Source: Peptococcaceae bacterium BICA1-7 | GTDB taxonomy: Bacteria > Bacillota > Desulfotomaculia > Desulfotomaculales > Desulfocucumaceae | Length of the DNA stretch: 64,000 bases | Reading direction: 5' to 3' | Assembly: GCA_000802095.1 (NCBI GenBank) | Contig: JUEB01000001.1 | Coordinates: forward strand, 186,001 to 250,000 | In this document: positions 1 to 9,000 of the stretch, piece by piece | Layout of the letters: each line of letters starts with the position of its first letter | How positions within the stretch are numbered: the stretch's first letter is position 1 | The notes under the pieces: model-generated | What the model was told of the DNA's origin: nothing | What the model saw: only the letters and a program-made list of their open reading frames with translations | Databases searched by the model: none | Translations under genes and position numbers: made by a program

Positions 1-3
1 CAC

Positions 4-204
4 TTATTTTACTACTATTTTTATGTATTTGGATGTTTCGTCGCCCAGGGAAATCCTTAGTCTCCATTCCCCAGGGGAAAGGTCTTTTGCCCTGAGGTTG
101 TATATGTACTGGTTGTCGGTGTTATCATACCTGAACAGATTGCCGTCATTTGTTTGGATAGATAAATGCCTATAACCTTTTTCCCGCCGGGGCTGGAAGG
201 CCAT
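4..204 (-). pseudogene. C-terminal fragment of a PxKF-like surface domain
   Basis: The reading frame ends with a pattern seen at the end of PxKF-type domains of secreted proteins: NLFRYD, then YIYNLRAKDLSPGEWRLRI, then SLGDETSKYIKIVVK. Such domains are beta-rich modules in large extracellular proteins; a role here is only inferred. The piece is about 66 codons, shorter than the domain's usual length, and has no convincing ribosome site at its ATG. It therefore looks like the surviving 3' end of a decayed gene. The opposing B12 operon promoter begins 94 bp away. Confidence 0.4.
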
Positions 205-297
205 GCCATACTGGAGGAGGGTTGATCCCCTGTTAAAAGGCCGGCAAGAACAATAAACTTTTCCAGTACAACTCAGATTTCGGATATTTTTACTATC

Positions 298-326
298 TTG
301 TCACAAAAATAATGGTATTGTATAAT
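298..326 (+). promoter_or_regulatory. Sigma-A promoter of the B12 operon
   Basis: TTGTCA at 298-303 and a perfect TATAAT at 321-326 are separated by 17 bp. The start of transcription would fall around 333, just before the riboswitch aptamer, which fits a riboswitch-controlled leader. Confidence 0.75.
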
Positions 327-340
327 ACCCCTAATTGAAT

Positions 341-495
341 GAAGGTTACTGGTGCCCCGAAGGGGGAGAATAGGGAACCGGGTGCAATTCCCGGACGGAC
401 CCGCCACTGTAAAGAGGAGCCTCGACGCAAGTATGCCACTGGAACCGGGAAGGCGCGGAGAGGCGATGATTCGTAGTCAGGAGACCTGCCTGTAA
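341..495 (+). promoter_or_regulatory. Cobalamin (adenosylcobalamin-class) riboswitch
   Basis: The leader carries the standard B12-box landmarks in order: GAAGGTTACTGGTGCC near 341, AATAGGGAACCGGGTG at 369, the CCGCCACTGTAA core near 401, and GTCAGGAGACCTGCC at 476. This class senses cobalamins and lowers expression of downstream transport and salvage genes when B12 is abundant. It lies between a consensus promoter and three genes whose products fit corrinoid or lower-ligand salvage. A hairpin with a T-run follows before the first gene. Confidence 0.93.
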
Positions 496-541
496 CCTGT
501 GATACATGGGCAATGGTAAAGTTCATGGTCAATTTGTTTAA

Positions 542-592
542 CCCGGGCCTTTTGGCCGGGAAAAGCAAAGAGGCTTTGGACTTTTTTATTTT
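542..592 (+). terminator. Probable riboswitch expression-platform terminator
   Basis: A CCCGG/CCGGG hairpin at 542-560 is followed by a CAAAG/CTTTG hairpin at 566-578 and then a T-rich run (582-592). It lies between the B12 aptamer and the ribosome site of the first gene (AAGGAG at 602), where a ligand-dependent terminator would be expected. Which stem competes with the aptamer was not folded. Confidence 0.45.
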
Positions 593-616
593 GCCTAGTA
601 CAAGGAGAGTGATGAG

Positions 617-1438
617 ATGGGTTATCGTGGGCGCGATGTGGAAGTTACCTTTGCTAATGATGTAGGCCTGGTGGTAGCTTGTGACTCCTGCGGAGCCATA
701 GGGGAAAAAGAGTTGGATGTGGTCAAAGTCCCCGCTGGGCTGACAGGGAGATTCGCAGCCCGGGTAGCTCTATTGGAAGTGCTGGCCACCGGAGCTAAGC
801 CGCAGATAGTTACAGCAGCCATCTGCAACGAGCCGGAGCCTACCGGGGGCAAGCTGTTGGAGGGTGTTAAGGATGAGTTGGAGTCAGCCGGGCTGGGGAC
901 ATTGCCAATTGCTATCAGTTGCGAGAAGAATATGTCAACCAGACAGACCGGCCTGGGAATCACCGTTGTTGGGTTGGTTGACGCAGCGGCCCTGCGTATT
1001 GCGGGCACTAGGGACGGGGACAGTCTGTACTGTTTGGGCATGCCCCAAGTTGGACCGGAGGTGCAAGATGCGGATGACCCGGAGGTTGTGCGGGCCGGTG
1101 ATGTTCGAAGGCTGTTGGAGGACCCGTCTGTCCACGACATCATTCCGGTGGGTTCACGGGGAATTCTGGGTGAAATCCGGCAGCTGGTAGAAGTAATGGA
1201 GCTTGCCTTTGCCGCAGGAGAGCAAAAATTGGCGGGAGAGTTTTCAGATAAGAATAAGATACCGGTGGGCTCCCCGGATATTCACAAATCGGGCGGCCCT
1301 GCTACCTGTTTAATTTTTTCGGCAGCACCGGCATTCGCGCCGGAAAGCTTTCTTGGCGGAAAACATAGCAGCAGTTCCGCTCCGCTGTTTTACCTGGGCC
1401 AGGTTTTTGCCCAGTCCGGCGTCGATGTTAATTCTTAA
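617..1438 (+). CDS. cblS: AIR-synthase-fold protein, CblS-like alpha-ribazole kinase
   Basis: This 273-residue protein has the PurM/AIR-synthase layout: an N-terminal nucleotide-binding half (VGLVVACDSCGAIGEKELD, ALLEVLATGAKP) and a glycine-rich C-terminal half ending GGPATCLIFSAAPA. CblS proteins of this superfamily phosphorylate alpha-ribazole, the nucleoside of the B12 lower ligand, in the cytoplasm. The assignment rests on fold plus context: it is the first gene behind a cobalamin riboswitch and precedes an ECF S component, the CblS-CblT pairing known from Listeria and Geobacillus. The ATG has AAGGAG ten bases upstream. Another PurM-like kinase remains possible. Confidence 0.65.
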   Translation: MGYRGRDVEVTFANDVGLVVACDSCGAIGEKELDVVKVPAGLTGRFAARVALLEVLATGAKPQIVTAAICNEPEPTGGKLLEGVKDELESAGLGTLPIAISCEKNMSTRQTGLGITVVGLVDAAALRIAGTRDGDSLYCLGMPQVGPEVQDADDPEVVRAGDVRRLLEDPSVHDIIPVGSRGILGEIRQLVEVMELAFAAGEQKLAGEFSDKNKIPVGSPDIHKSGGPATCLIFSAAPAFAPESFLGGKHSSSSAPLFYLGQVFAQSGVDVNS

Positions 1439-1468
1439 AAACACAAATTATATTGGAGGTTTTATTAA

Positions 1469-1984
1469 ATGAGTAAGGTCAGTCTCGAACAGGGAGATCT
1501 GAGGAAATCAGCATTGAGTGTAAAAAGAATCGCAATTATGGCCGTATTTATTGCGCTTAGCGCAGTGGGGGCCTTAATCAAGATTCCCAGTCCTGTTGGC
1601 ACCATCGGGTTGGACTCCGCCCCCGGTTACTTTAGCGCCATTGCCTTTGGCAGCGTGGAAGGGGCCGTCATCATCGCCTTGGGCCATATGATGACTGCGG
1701 CTGTAACTGGTTTTCCGCTTACTATCCCCATCCATATATTCATTTCAGTCCAAATGGCTTTATGGGCGTTGGTTTTTCGGTGGGTCAACAGAAAACTGGG
1801 TCTCATTGCGGCTGTTATTGCCGGCATAGTGTTAAACGGTGTGGTATCCTCCTTCACCATGATGCTAATGGGTGGTTTGGGCGCCGTATTAGGAGTCATG
1901 CCATTCTTGGTCGTTGGTTCCGCGATAAACGTAATCACAGCCGCAGTGGCGTACCGTATTATAAAGGCCGGCAAACTAATCTAG
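1469..1984 (+). CDS. cblT: ECF transporter substrate-binding (S) component, CblT-like
   Basis: This 171-residue membrane protein has about five or six hydrophobic segments and the N-terminal pattern of S components, with IAIMAVFIALSAVGA as the first helix. S components bind a vitamin outside the cell and dock on a shared EcfA-EcfA'-EcfT motor. Position 30 bp after the CblS-like gene under a B12 riboswitch suggests alpha-ribazole or a cobamide as substrate; this is inferred from context. A GGAGG site precedes the ATG. The motor protein is encoded about 220 bp downstream. Confidence 0.7.
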   Translation: MSKVSLEQGDLRKSALSVKRIAIMAVFIALSAVGALIKIPSPVGTIGLDSAPGYFSAIAFGSVEGAVIIALGHMMTAAVTGFPLTIPIHIFISVQMALWALVFRWVNRKLGLIAAVIAGIVLNGVVSSFTMMLMGGLGAVLGVMPFLVVGSAINVITAAVAYRIIKAGKLI

Positions 1985-2042
1985 GAGAGTGTTGCAAAAC
2001 TCTGTTTAGAGGTCAACAAAGTACTTTTTTTTGACTACAACC

Positions 2043-2166
2043 GGAGGCTATTCAAAAAGCTCAGGATGCAAGGCGTGGCAAGGCTTTGAGCGAAGGGTCA
2101 CTCCTTGTGCGTTGGAGCGAAAAACCGCAGCCGCAATACTACAGATGGACTTTTTCAACAGCCTCC
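2043..2166 (+). repeat. 124-bp palindromic intergenic element
   Basis: The element begins GGAGGCTATTCAAAAAG and ends CTTTTTCAACAGCCTCC, giving 17-bp terminal inverted arms with two mismatches. The interior also contains complementary patches. It has no reading frame of its own. It resembles the short non-autonomous (MITE- or REP-like) intergenic palindromes common in Clostridia and deltaproteobacteria. It sits inside the operon between cblT and the ECF motor gene, so it is probably transcribed and folded in the message. Confidence 0.7.
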
Positions 2167-2204
2167 TAGGATATTAACAGACCCGGGGAAAGGAGGTGGA
2201 TGCT

Positions 2205-4625
2205 GTGTCTTATGCCACTGAACTTCGCGATGTTTCATACCGCTATCCTAATGCGGAGGAATGGAGCCTTCGCCATATTAACCTGTCCGTGGAAAAGGGA
2301 AAGTTTGTGGCCATCATGGGACCAAACGGAGCCGGCAAAACCACCTTGAGCCTTTGTTTGAACGGGTTGATTCCTCAGTTGATGGAAGGCGAAATGACCG
2401 GGGAGGTGCAGGCGGCCGGACTGGATACCGGCAAATTTCGGGTCCAAACCCTGGCCCGTCATGTTGGCCTGGTGCTTCAGGATCCTGAGGCCCAGATTTT
2501 CGGCCGCACCGTCTGGGAAGACGTAACCTTTGGCCCCAGTAATTTTGTTTTTCCTCTGCCGGAGATTGAAGCCTGCGGGCGCACCGCTTTGGAATTGGTT
2601 GGATTGAGAGGTTTTGCCCACAGAAATACGGCAGAACTGTCGGGCGGTGAGAAACAGCGGTTGGCCCTGGCGGGAATCCTGGCATTAGAACCAGAAATAC
2701 TGGTACTTGATGAACCCACAGCAGAAATGGATCCGTTGGGCCGTCAGGAGCTTTATGCTGTGCTTGACAGGCTGCGGCGGGAGAAGGGCATTACCGTAAT
2801 TGTGGTGGAACATTCACCGGATGAGGTTTTAACCAGGGCAGACGAAGTGGTGGTTTTAGACAAGGGCCAAATGGTTTGGCAGGGTATCCCGGCGGAGTTG
2901 TTCGCTGATACATCACTGGTGGCAAAATTCGGGTTGCGGCCCCCCAGAGCCTGCCGGTTGGGTCACGCCCGGGAGACCGGAAGCAGGAAGCAGCCAAAAG
3001 AGCCGGGGGCAGAGGCTGAAAAGACACCCGTTATTGAAATAAAGGGCCTGGTATATTGCTATGACTCAGCGCCACCGGTTCTGCGGGGAGTGGATCTAAG
3101 GGTTTTTGCCGGTGAATTTGTGGCGCTGGTGGGTCCCAACGGAGCCGGCAAAACCACATTGGCCAAGCATCTTAACGGGCTGTTGAAACCGCGCCGAGGG
3201 GACGTTTGGGTGGCGAATCGAAATACCAAAGAGCACACGGTCGGTGAACTGGCCGGCACAGTGGGCTATTTGTTTCAGAATCCGGACCACCAGATATTTG
3301 CCGCATCTGTTCAAAAAGAAATTACCTATGGCTTGAAAAATACCAATATCGCTCAAGACTGCATAAATGAACGGATTACCGAGGCCTTGCGTTTTACCGG
3401 CCTGTCAGCTGTGCGGGAAAAACACCCGTTTTCTCTTAGCCGGGGTGACCGTCAGCTGTTGGCGGTGGCTTCTATTCTGGCGCTGGGGCCGCAGGTCCTG
3501 GTAATTGATGAACCCACGGCAGGATTGGATTGGACCGGCGTACAAAAATTGATGACATTAATTCGCCACCTGCACAGCCAGGGGACAACGGTTATTATGA
3601 TCAGTCATGACATGGATTTGGTAGCCGAATATGCTCAGCGCGTGGTGGTGATGAAGGACGGTCAGGTGCAGCGGGACGGGTCGGTACAAGAGTTATTTGT
3701 TGATCCGGTGACCATGACTGGTGCGGCATTGGCAGTTCAGCCGAACCCCAATGAACTTAATATAGAGAAACGGCCAGCAATGCCCGTGATAACTAGTATA
3801 CCAGGTAAAACTGTTCCACTTGAGCCGGTTTTTGATCAAAACACGCACTCATGTGCAGCAGGCTCCCGGGATGTTAAAGACCTGCCAAATTCTTCTCTGT
3901 GGAAGTGTCTTGACGTACGGACCAAAGTAACAGTTTTTTTCACCATGATTGTGCTTGCCTGTTTATTTCAAAGTCCGGTTTTAAACCTTGCCCTGACAGC
4001 AGGAATAGCTATGATGGCCTGGTGGAGCGGAGTGCGTCCCCGGCGTATTGCCGGAGTGCTTATGCCGCTGGTGCCTGTGTTTGTGCTGGTACTGGCCGTT
4101 AATGCCATCAGCTTTGCTCCCGGGCTGTCCGGTCATCATTTTGTGCTGTCGGGCAGCGGTATTGAGCGGGGCATTACATTTGTGCTAAGAATTTTGATGA
4201 TGGTCCTGGCCACGGCCTTTTTAACGGTTAGCACCCCGGTGGATGAAATTGTGCAGTTACTGCACAATTTGCGGCTGCCGCCGTCTGCGGCCTTTGTAAT
4301 TACTACCGCCATACGCTTTATTCCGGCGTTGGACCGGCGACGGATTCAGATTCTGGAGGCGCAGCAAGCACGGGGAGCCAGGTTGGAGGCCAAGGGAATC
4401 ACCGGCCCGGTACGGGCCTATATTCCGATCATGGTGCCTCTGCTTATTTATTCAATTATCACGGCAAACTCCCTGGCCATGGCTATGTTGGACAGGGGGT
4501 TCGGTTTTGCCAGGGAGGTAACACAGCTAAGAGAAACATCCTTCTCAGGCAAAGATTTTATGATCCTGGGGGTGACCATCCTGGTTTTGGCAGTATTAAT
4601 CTATGCCAGGCTGGTTATGCAATAG
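2205..4625 (+). CDS. EcfA-EcfA'-EcfT fusion: energy-coupling module of an ECF importer
   Basis: One polypeptide of about 806 residues carries the whole ECF motor. ATPase domain 1 has Walker A GPNGAGKTT (~39-47), signature LSGGEKQR (~145) and Walker B ILVLDEPT. ATPase domain 2 starts near 277 with a second GPNGAGKTT (~311), a divergent signature LSRGD (~411) and VLVIDEPTAGLD. An EcfT membrane domain from about 567 contains the coupling motifs QQARGARLE and MLDRGFG. The module powers uptake by the adjacent S component. GTG at 2205 is preferred because AGGAGG ends 8 bp upstream; a GTG at 2196 overlaps that site. Usually these are three separate genes. Confidence 0.85.
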   Translation: MSYATELRDVSYRYPNAEEWSLRHINLSVEKGKFVAIMGPNGAGKTTLSLCLNGLIPQLMEGEMTGEVQAAGLDTGKFRVQTLARHVGLVLQDPEAQIFGRTVWEDVTFGPSNFVFPLPEIEACGRTALELVGLRGFAHRNTAELSGGEKQRLALAGILALEPEILVLDEPTAEMDPLGRQELYAVLDRLRREKGITVIVVEHSPDEVLTRADEVVVLDKGQMVWQGIPAELFADTSLVAKFGLRPPRACRLGHARETGSRKQPKEPGAEAEKTPVIEIKGLVYCYDSAPPVLRGVDLRVFAGEFVALVGPNGAGKTTLAKHLNGLLKPRRGDVWVANRNTKEHTVGELAGTVGYLFQNPDHQIFAASVQKEITYGLKNTNIAQDCINERITEALRFTGLSAVREKHPFSLSRGDRQLLAVASILALGPQVLVIDEPTAGLDWTGVQKLMTLIRHLHSQGTTVIMISHDMDLVAEYAQRVVVMKDGQVQRDGSVQELFVDPVTMTGAALAVQPNPNELNIEKRPAMPVITSIPGKTVPLEPVFDQNTHSCAAGSRDVKDLPNSSLWKCLDVRTKVTVFFTMIVLACLFQSPVLNLALTAGIAMMAWWSGVRPRRIAGVLMPLVPVFVLVLAVNAISFAPGLSGHHFVLSGSGIERGITFVLRILMMVLATAFLTVSTPVDEIVQLLHNLRLPPSAAFVITTAIRFIPALDRRRIQILEAQQARGARLEAKGITGPVRAYIPIMVPLLIYSIITANSLAMAMLDRGFGFAREVTQLRETSFSGKDFMILGVTILVLAVLIYARLVMQ

Positions 4626-4671
4626 CAACAAGCCTGGGAAGGTGCGTTTCCCGGCATGGCTAGACCTCTGC

Positions 4672-5349
4672 TCAAATAATCTCTTCAGAAGAAATCACAG
4701 CCTCCTCTTCGCTGAGAACAACTTTCGATGGCCAAACAGCCTCCCTCACCCTCCCCTCGATCTCCCCGGCAAGCTCCGGATTGCCTTTCAAAAACTGCCG
4801 CACGTTCTCCCGGCCCTGGCCCAGCCTGGTTTCGCCATATGAGTACCAGGCCCCGGACTTCTCCAGTATGCCGCACTGGTCCCCCAGGTCCATAAGGCAC
4901 ACTTCCCTGGAAATACCCTCACCATAATAAAGCTCAACTTCAGCCGTTTTAAAAGGCGGGGCCACTTTGTTTTTGGTTACCTTTATCTTCACCCGGGTCC
5001 CGATATTGTCAGTGCCGTTGTTTTTTATATCCTGGGACTTGGTGATCGAAAGCCTTACCGAGCTGTAAAACTTGAGGGCCCGGCCGCCAGGCGTTACCTC
5101 CGGGTTTCCGTACACCACCCCGACCTTTTCCCTGATCTGATTGATAGATATGACCAGGGTCCTGGATTTGCTGGCCACCGCCGTCAGCTTCCTCGTGGTC
5201 TGGGACATCAGCCGGGCCTGGAGGCCAACGTGGGCATCCCCCATCTCCCCGTCAATTTCTGCCCGGGGCGCCAGGGCGGCCACACTGTCCACCACCACCA
5301 CACCGACAGCCCCGCTGCCGATAAGGGTGTCTGCAATCTCAAGGGCGTG
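4672..5349 (-). pseudogene. recA: 5'-deleted recA copy
   Basis: The frame matches the intact RecA at 14039-15082 from [12 protein letters not shown] to near the end, with few substitutions and an extended acidic tail ([13 protein letters not shown]). The first ~140 residues, including the Walker A site, are missing. Homology stops abruptly near 5349, where the sequence switches into an integrase-like fragment. It cannot make a functional recombinase, but the high identity to the intact copy implies recent duplication or recombination. Confidence 0.85.
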
Positions 5350-5563
5350 CAGGCATCGCCACGTGCCCGGCGTAGCTCTCGATTTTCTTGAGGCTTTTGC
5401 CGTCCTTTGCCAAGTGGCGGAGAAAGGTGTCAACCAATTCCTCTGGCACTCCCGGTGATGCCGGAGTCTCCGCTGTTGTCCCTGTGGGCAGTCTTTTGGG
5501 AGGGGGGATCACGAGGGTATGGACAGCCCCGCTCCGGTGCCCCTGCGGGCAAATTTTTTGCAC
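5350..5563 (-). pseudogene. N-terminal fragment of a tyrosine recombinase
   Basis: A GTG at 5563 has AAAGGAGG upstream. The frame gives about 70 residues ending with [18 protein letters not shown] and [12 protein letters not shown], the helical SAM-like core-binding domain at the head of phage-type integrases. The catalytic domain is absent: the frame runs directly into the recA fragment. This may be the remnant of the integrase that once moved part of the region. Confidence 0.6.
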
Positions 5564-5585
5564 TGTGGTTTCCTCCTTTCCGGGC

Positions 5586-5619
5586 ATGGAAAAGGCCAAC
5601 GGTTTGGTTTCCGTTGGCC
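5586..5619 (-). terminator. Strong hairpin upstream of the integrase fragment
   Basis: GGCCAACGG and CCGTTGGCC form a perfect 9-bp stem (5594-5619), and on the minus strand a short TTTT follows. It lies downstream of the CPCC gene and before the GTG of the integrase fragment, so it could terminate the toxin/CPCC transcript. The T-run is short. Confidence 0.5.
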
Positions 5620-5753
5620 CTAGTTATTGCTTGCATTGTCATTATGCGGTCAGTCCAGATATATAGAATTTATTGCCGCTGAGGATTCTCTCGTATTCTG
5701 CTACTTGCTTCAACAGTTTTGCAGTGAGATATGTCAACATTTTGCAGTCACCA

Positions 5754-6014
5754 TCATTGATTCGCCCGTTTCTCTTCATCAAGTGGAGGGCGTACCTGCG
5801 CAACATATTCTTTTCCAATAGCACCTAAGTTGATGAAGTTTTCCCTCGCTTTATTCAAACTGACTTTGTTTGCCCCTCCTTCATAGTTAGGGTCATTATA
5901 CTGTACGCTATCATCCTCCCAGTAGCAAACTGGGCATATTTCGAATGTTCCTGGCGGTTGTTCGCTAAGTGTAAAGTACCCGCAACAAGGGCATTCAAAT
6001 TTTTTTGTAGGCAA
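5754..6014 (-). CDS. CPCC-family cysteine-rich protein, candidate immunity protein
   Basis: This 86-residue protein begins with the CPCC signature (C8, C10, C11), followed by a second pair in FEICPVCYWEDD (C27, C30) and then YNDPNYEGGAN. This is the layout of the Cys_rich_CPCC family, in which the cysteines probably bind zinc. It starts 28 bp after the stop of the giant RHS protein on the same strand, the usual place for the cognate immunity gene of a polymorphic toxin. Family membership is clear; the immunity role is inferred from position. The local sequence is more AT-rich than the RHS core. Confidence 0.75.
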   Translation of the reverse strand: MPTKKFECPCCGYFTLSEQPPGTFEICPVCYWEDDSVQYNDPNYEGGANKVSLNKARENFINLGAIGKEYVAQVRPPLDEEKRANQ

Positions 6015-6041
6015 ACCTATTTCCCCCTTATCTTTGCAATA

Positions 6042-9000
6042 CTATTGTCTATTAAAGTATTCCAGTCCATCTGTTGGCTTGAAATATGTCCGAATGGCCC
6101 CATCATTAGCTTTTACTGCAAATTCATTTGTTGCTTTATTATAGAATATAGTATCCCCATTTGGACGTACCTTGCTGAGAATATCTCCTCCGGGTTTTGA
6201 ATTAATAAGGTTCTGAGCACCTTTCAAATATTGCTCTTTGGTTATATTTCCAAATTCCCCTGCGTGTTTCGCAAAATGTGACTCAAACAATTCTGTTGTT
6301 CTAAACCCAGCTTTACCCGCCCCCTTAAACACTCCGCTAAAAGCACCTGCAAAAGCTCCACCACCATCAATACAGGCTGCCCCATCATTGCCCATTTGTA
6401 TCTGCTCTTGCAGCACCAGATTATGCAAGGTTTGGTCAGCACGAACTTTATCGTCCTTGGTATATTTGGAGCACGGTCCTTTTATAATTATCAACTCGTT
6501 AATTACTGATAACTGATCATAGAACCGTTTCAGTTTTTCAATTGTATCTAAAGAATTTTCTGTTAAGATACTGCCATCATAATTTGCTATAGAATTATCA
6601 ATTTCTCGATATATATCATTATAAACAGGCCATAATTCTTCATAAGTCAGGTCTTTGTTATAGGTATATGTCCAATAAATATTTCCTGCCGCATGCCCTG
6701 TCGGATCGACATACCCTAACGGGTTATTACTTACATAAGTATATAAATTCAAACTTAATGGGTTGGTTATATCCCCTTCATAAGTATCCCTCGATATAAA
6801 CCTCCCCGTCACCGGGTCATAGTACCTGGCCCGGAGAAATATCAGCCCGCTGGGGTCTCTAGGCTCTCCTGTAAAACCGAATATGTTGTCAACTGACTCG
6901 TTTACTGATTGTATATTGCCAAAGGCATCATAGGTATACCGGTTCAGTGGATTTCCATACACATCAGATATTACCGATATGCTGCCCAGGCCGTCCTGGT
7001 GGTAGAACAACTGACCTTGGGGGCCACTGCTGCTGAATAACCTTCCGGCGTAAATGTAGTTATTCTCATTTCCTGAATTATCCTTTTCGACCATCAATAA
7101 GGGCAGTCCTGCATTAATATCGTAAATATATTCTGTAGCCCCGTAAACCGATCCGGAAACACTCATCCCGGTGCGGTTGCCGTCTCCGTCATAGGTATAG
7201 CCAAAGCTTCCGGATAGCCCGTTATATTGAACCAGCCTGTCTTCATAGTCATACTGGCAGTATACAGCGTCTCCCACCGAAATAAGGTTGCCATTGGGGT
7301 CGTAATTATAGGGTACTCCTCCGGCCATGGTCAGGCGGTTGTCGGCATCGTAGCTGTAGCTTATTCCTCCGGCGCCGGTACGGTTACCCACCTGGTCGTA
7401 GGTGTAATCCACGGTATGATTGCCGGGATACCGGACACTGGTCAGCTGGCTAAGGGCATCATAGGTGTAGCTAGTGGTTTGCCCTTTTTCGTCGGTGGCG
7501 GCTGTGCGGTTGCCTATGCTGTCATAGGTATACTCCGCCCCGGCCAGCGACTCTCCTTCCCTGGTGTGCATCAGTGAGATGAGACGTCCGGCGTCATCGT
7601 ACTGGTAGCTTACTGTCACTCCGTTAGGGAGGATTTCTTCTGCCCTGTTGCCCAGCTCATCGTATGTGATGGCGGCGCCGTACACCGCGCCGGTGACAGA
7701 TACCGGCTGGTTTAGCTCATTGTAGCCGTAGTTTATAACCATCCCGTCCGGGTAGGTGATGCCGGTTATATTTCCGGCGGGGTCGTACTGGTATCCTATG
7801 ATGTTTCCGTTTCTCTCCACCGAGGTAATCCTGCCAAGGCTATCACGGTTGTAGCTGGTGACGCCGTGGGGATCAGTCATGGATATCCTGTTTCCGCCGG
7901 CATCATAGGCATAGGTTACACCTGTGTTGTCGGGATAGGTTATTCCCTCCAGACGGTGGTTAACATTGTAGTCATATTTAATTTCATTGCCGTCGGGCTT
8001 TGTCCCGGTAATTATGTTGCCCGCAGGGTCGTATGCAAGACTCCTGGCCTGGCCCAGTGGGTTGGTTTCCTCCAACAGCCGGTTTAGGTCGTCGTATGTA
8101 TAGGTGGTTGCATATCCAGCGGCGTTGGTGACCGTTAACAGGTTGCCTCTTTTGTCATAGGTATACCGGGTAATGTTGCCCAGGGCGTCGGTTACCTTTT
8201 CCAGCCTGTTCAGGGGGTCGTAGTCAAAATACGTGCTTACTCCATTGGCATTGGCGCCGTACACAGCATTGCCCACGCTGTCATATCCGGCGCTGCTTGT
8301 ATGGCCAAGGGGGTCAGTCACGGTTAAAAGCCTCCCCAGAGCGTCGTAGGAATAATTCCACGTTGCGCCCTTTGCGTTGGTGGCGCTTGTTTTGTTCCCG
8401 GCGCTGTCATAGGTGTAGCTGGTCATGTGGCCCAATGGGTCGGTCACCGTAAGCAGCCGGGACAAAGAGTCATAATCATAGGTGGCGGTATTGCCCCTCT
8501 GGTCGGTCAAAGCCGTCACGTTGCCCAGCGTGTCGTACTGGGTTGTTACATTTCCTCCCTCAGGGTCGGTGATTTTGGTCAGGCGGTTTACAGCATCATA
8601 TTCATAGTTTGTTATGCTGCCCCGACGGTCTGTCTTGGCTGTAAGATTACCGTTGCCGTCCAGGGTGAGTGTCTCCACTGCGCCGGCCGGGTCGGTAACC
8701 GATGTAAGCCTGTCCAGGAAGTCGTAGCCATATGTAATCACTTGTCCGTTGGGGTCAGTCCGTAACTTGAGGTTTCCGTTTGTATCGTAATCGTATGTGG
8801 TGACATTACCCAGTGGATCGGTTACCTTGATTAATTTGTTGTTGGCGTTATATTCGTAACTGGTGGTATTGCCATCGGGATCGGTAACGCTTGTAAGGTT
8901 GTCATTGGCGTCATAAGCCATGGAAGTTACGTTACCCAGGGGGTCGGTAACTGTAAGCGGGTTTCCGGACTCGTCATAAGTATACGTTGTAGTGTTGCCC

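Noticed and set aside
622-1143. Long minus-strand frame inside cblS
   Set aside because: It is antisense to a clear conserved protein and has serine/threonine-rich shadow composition.
4626-4671. Terminator after the ECF motor gene
   Set aside because: A GGGAA/TTCCC stem exists but no T-run follows.
5642-5824. 60-codon minus-strand frame overlapping the end of the CPCC gene
   Set aside because: It overlaps a well-supported family member in another frame and has no clear ribosome site.
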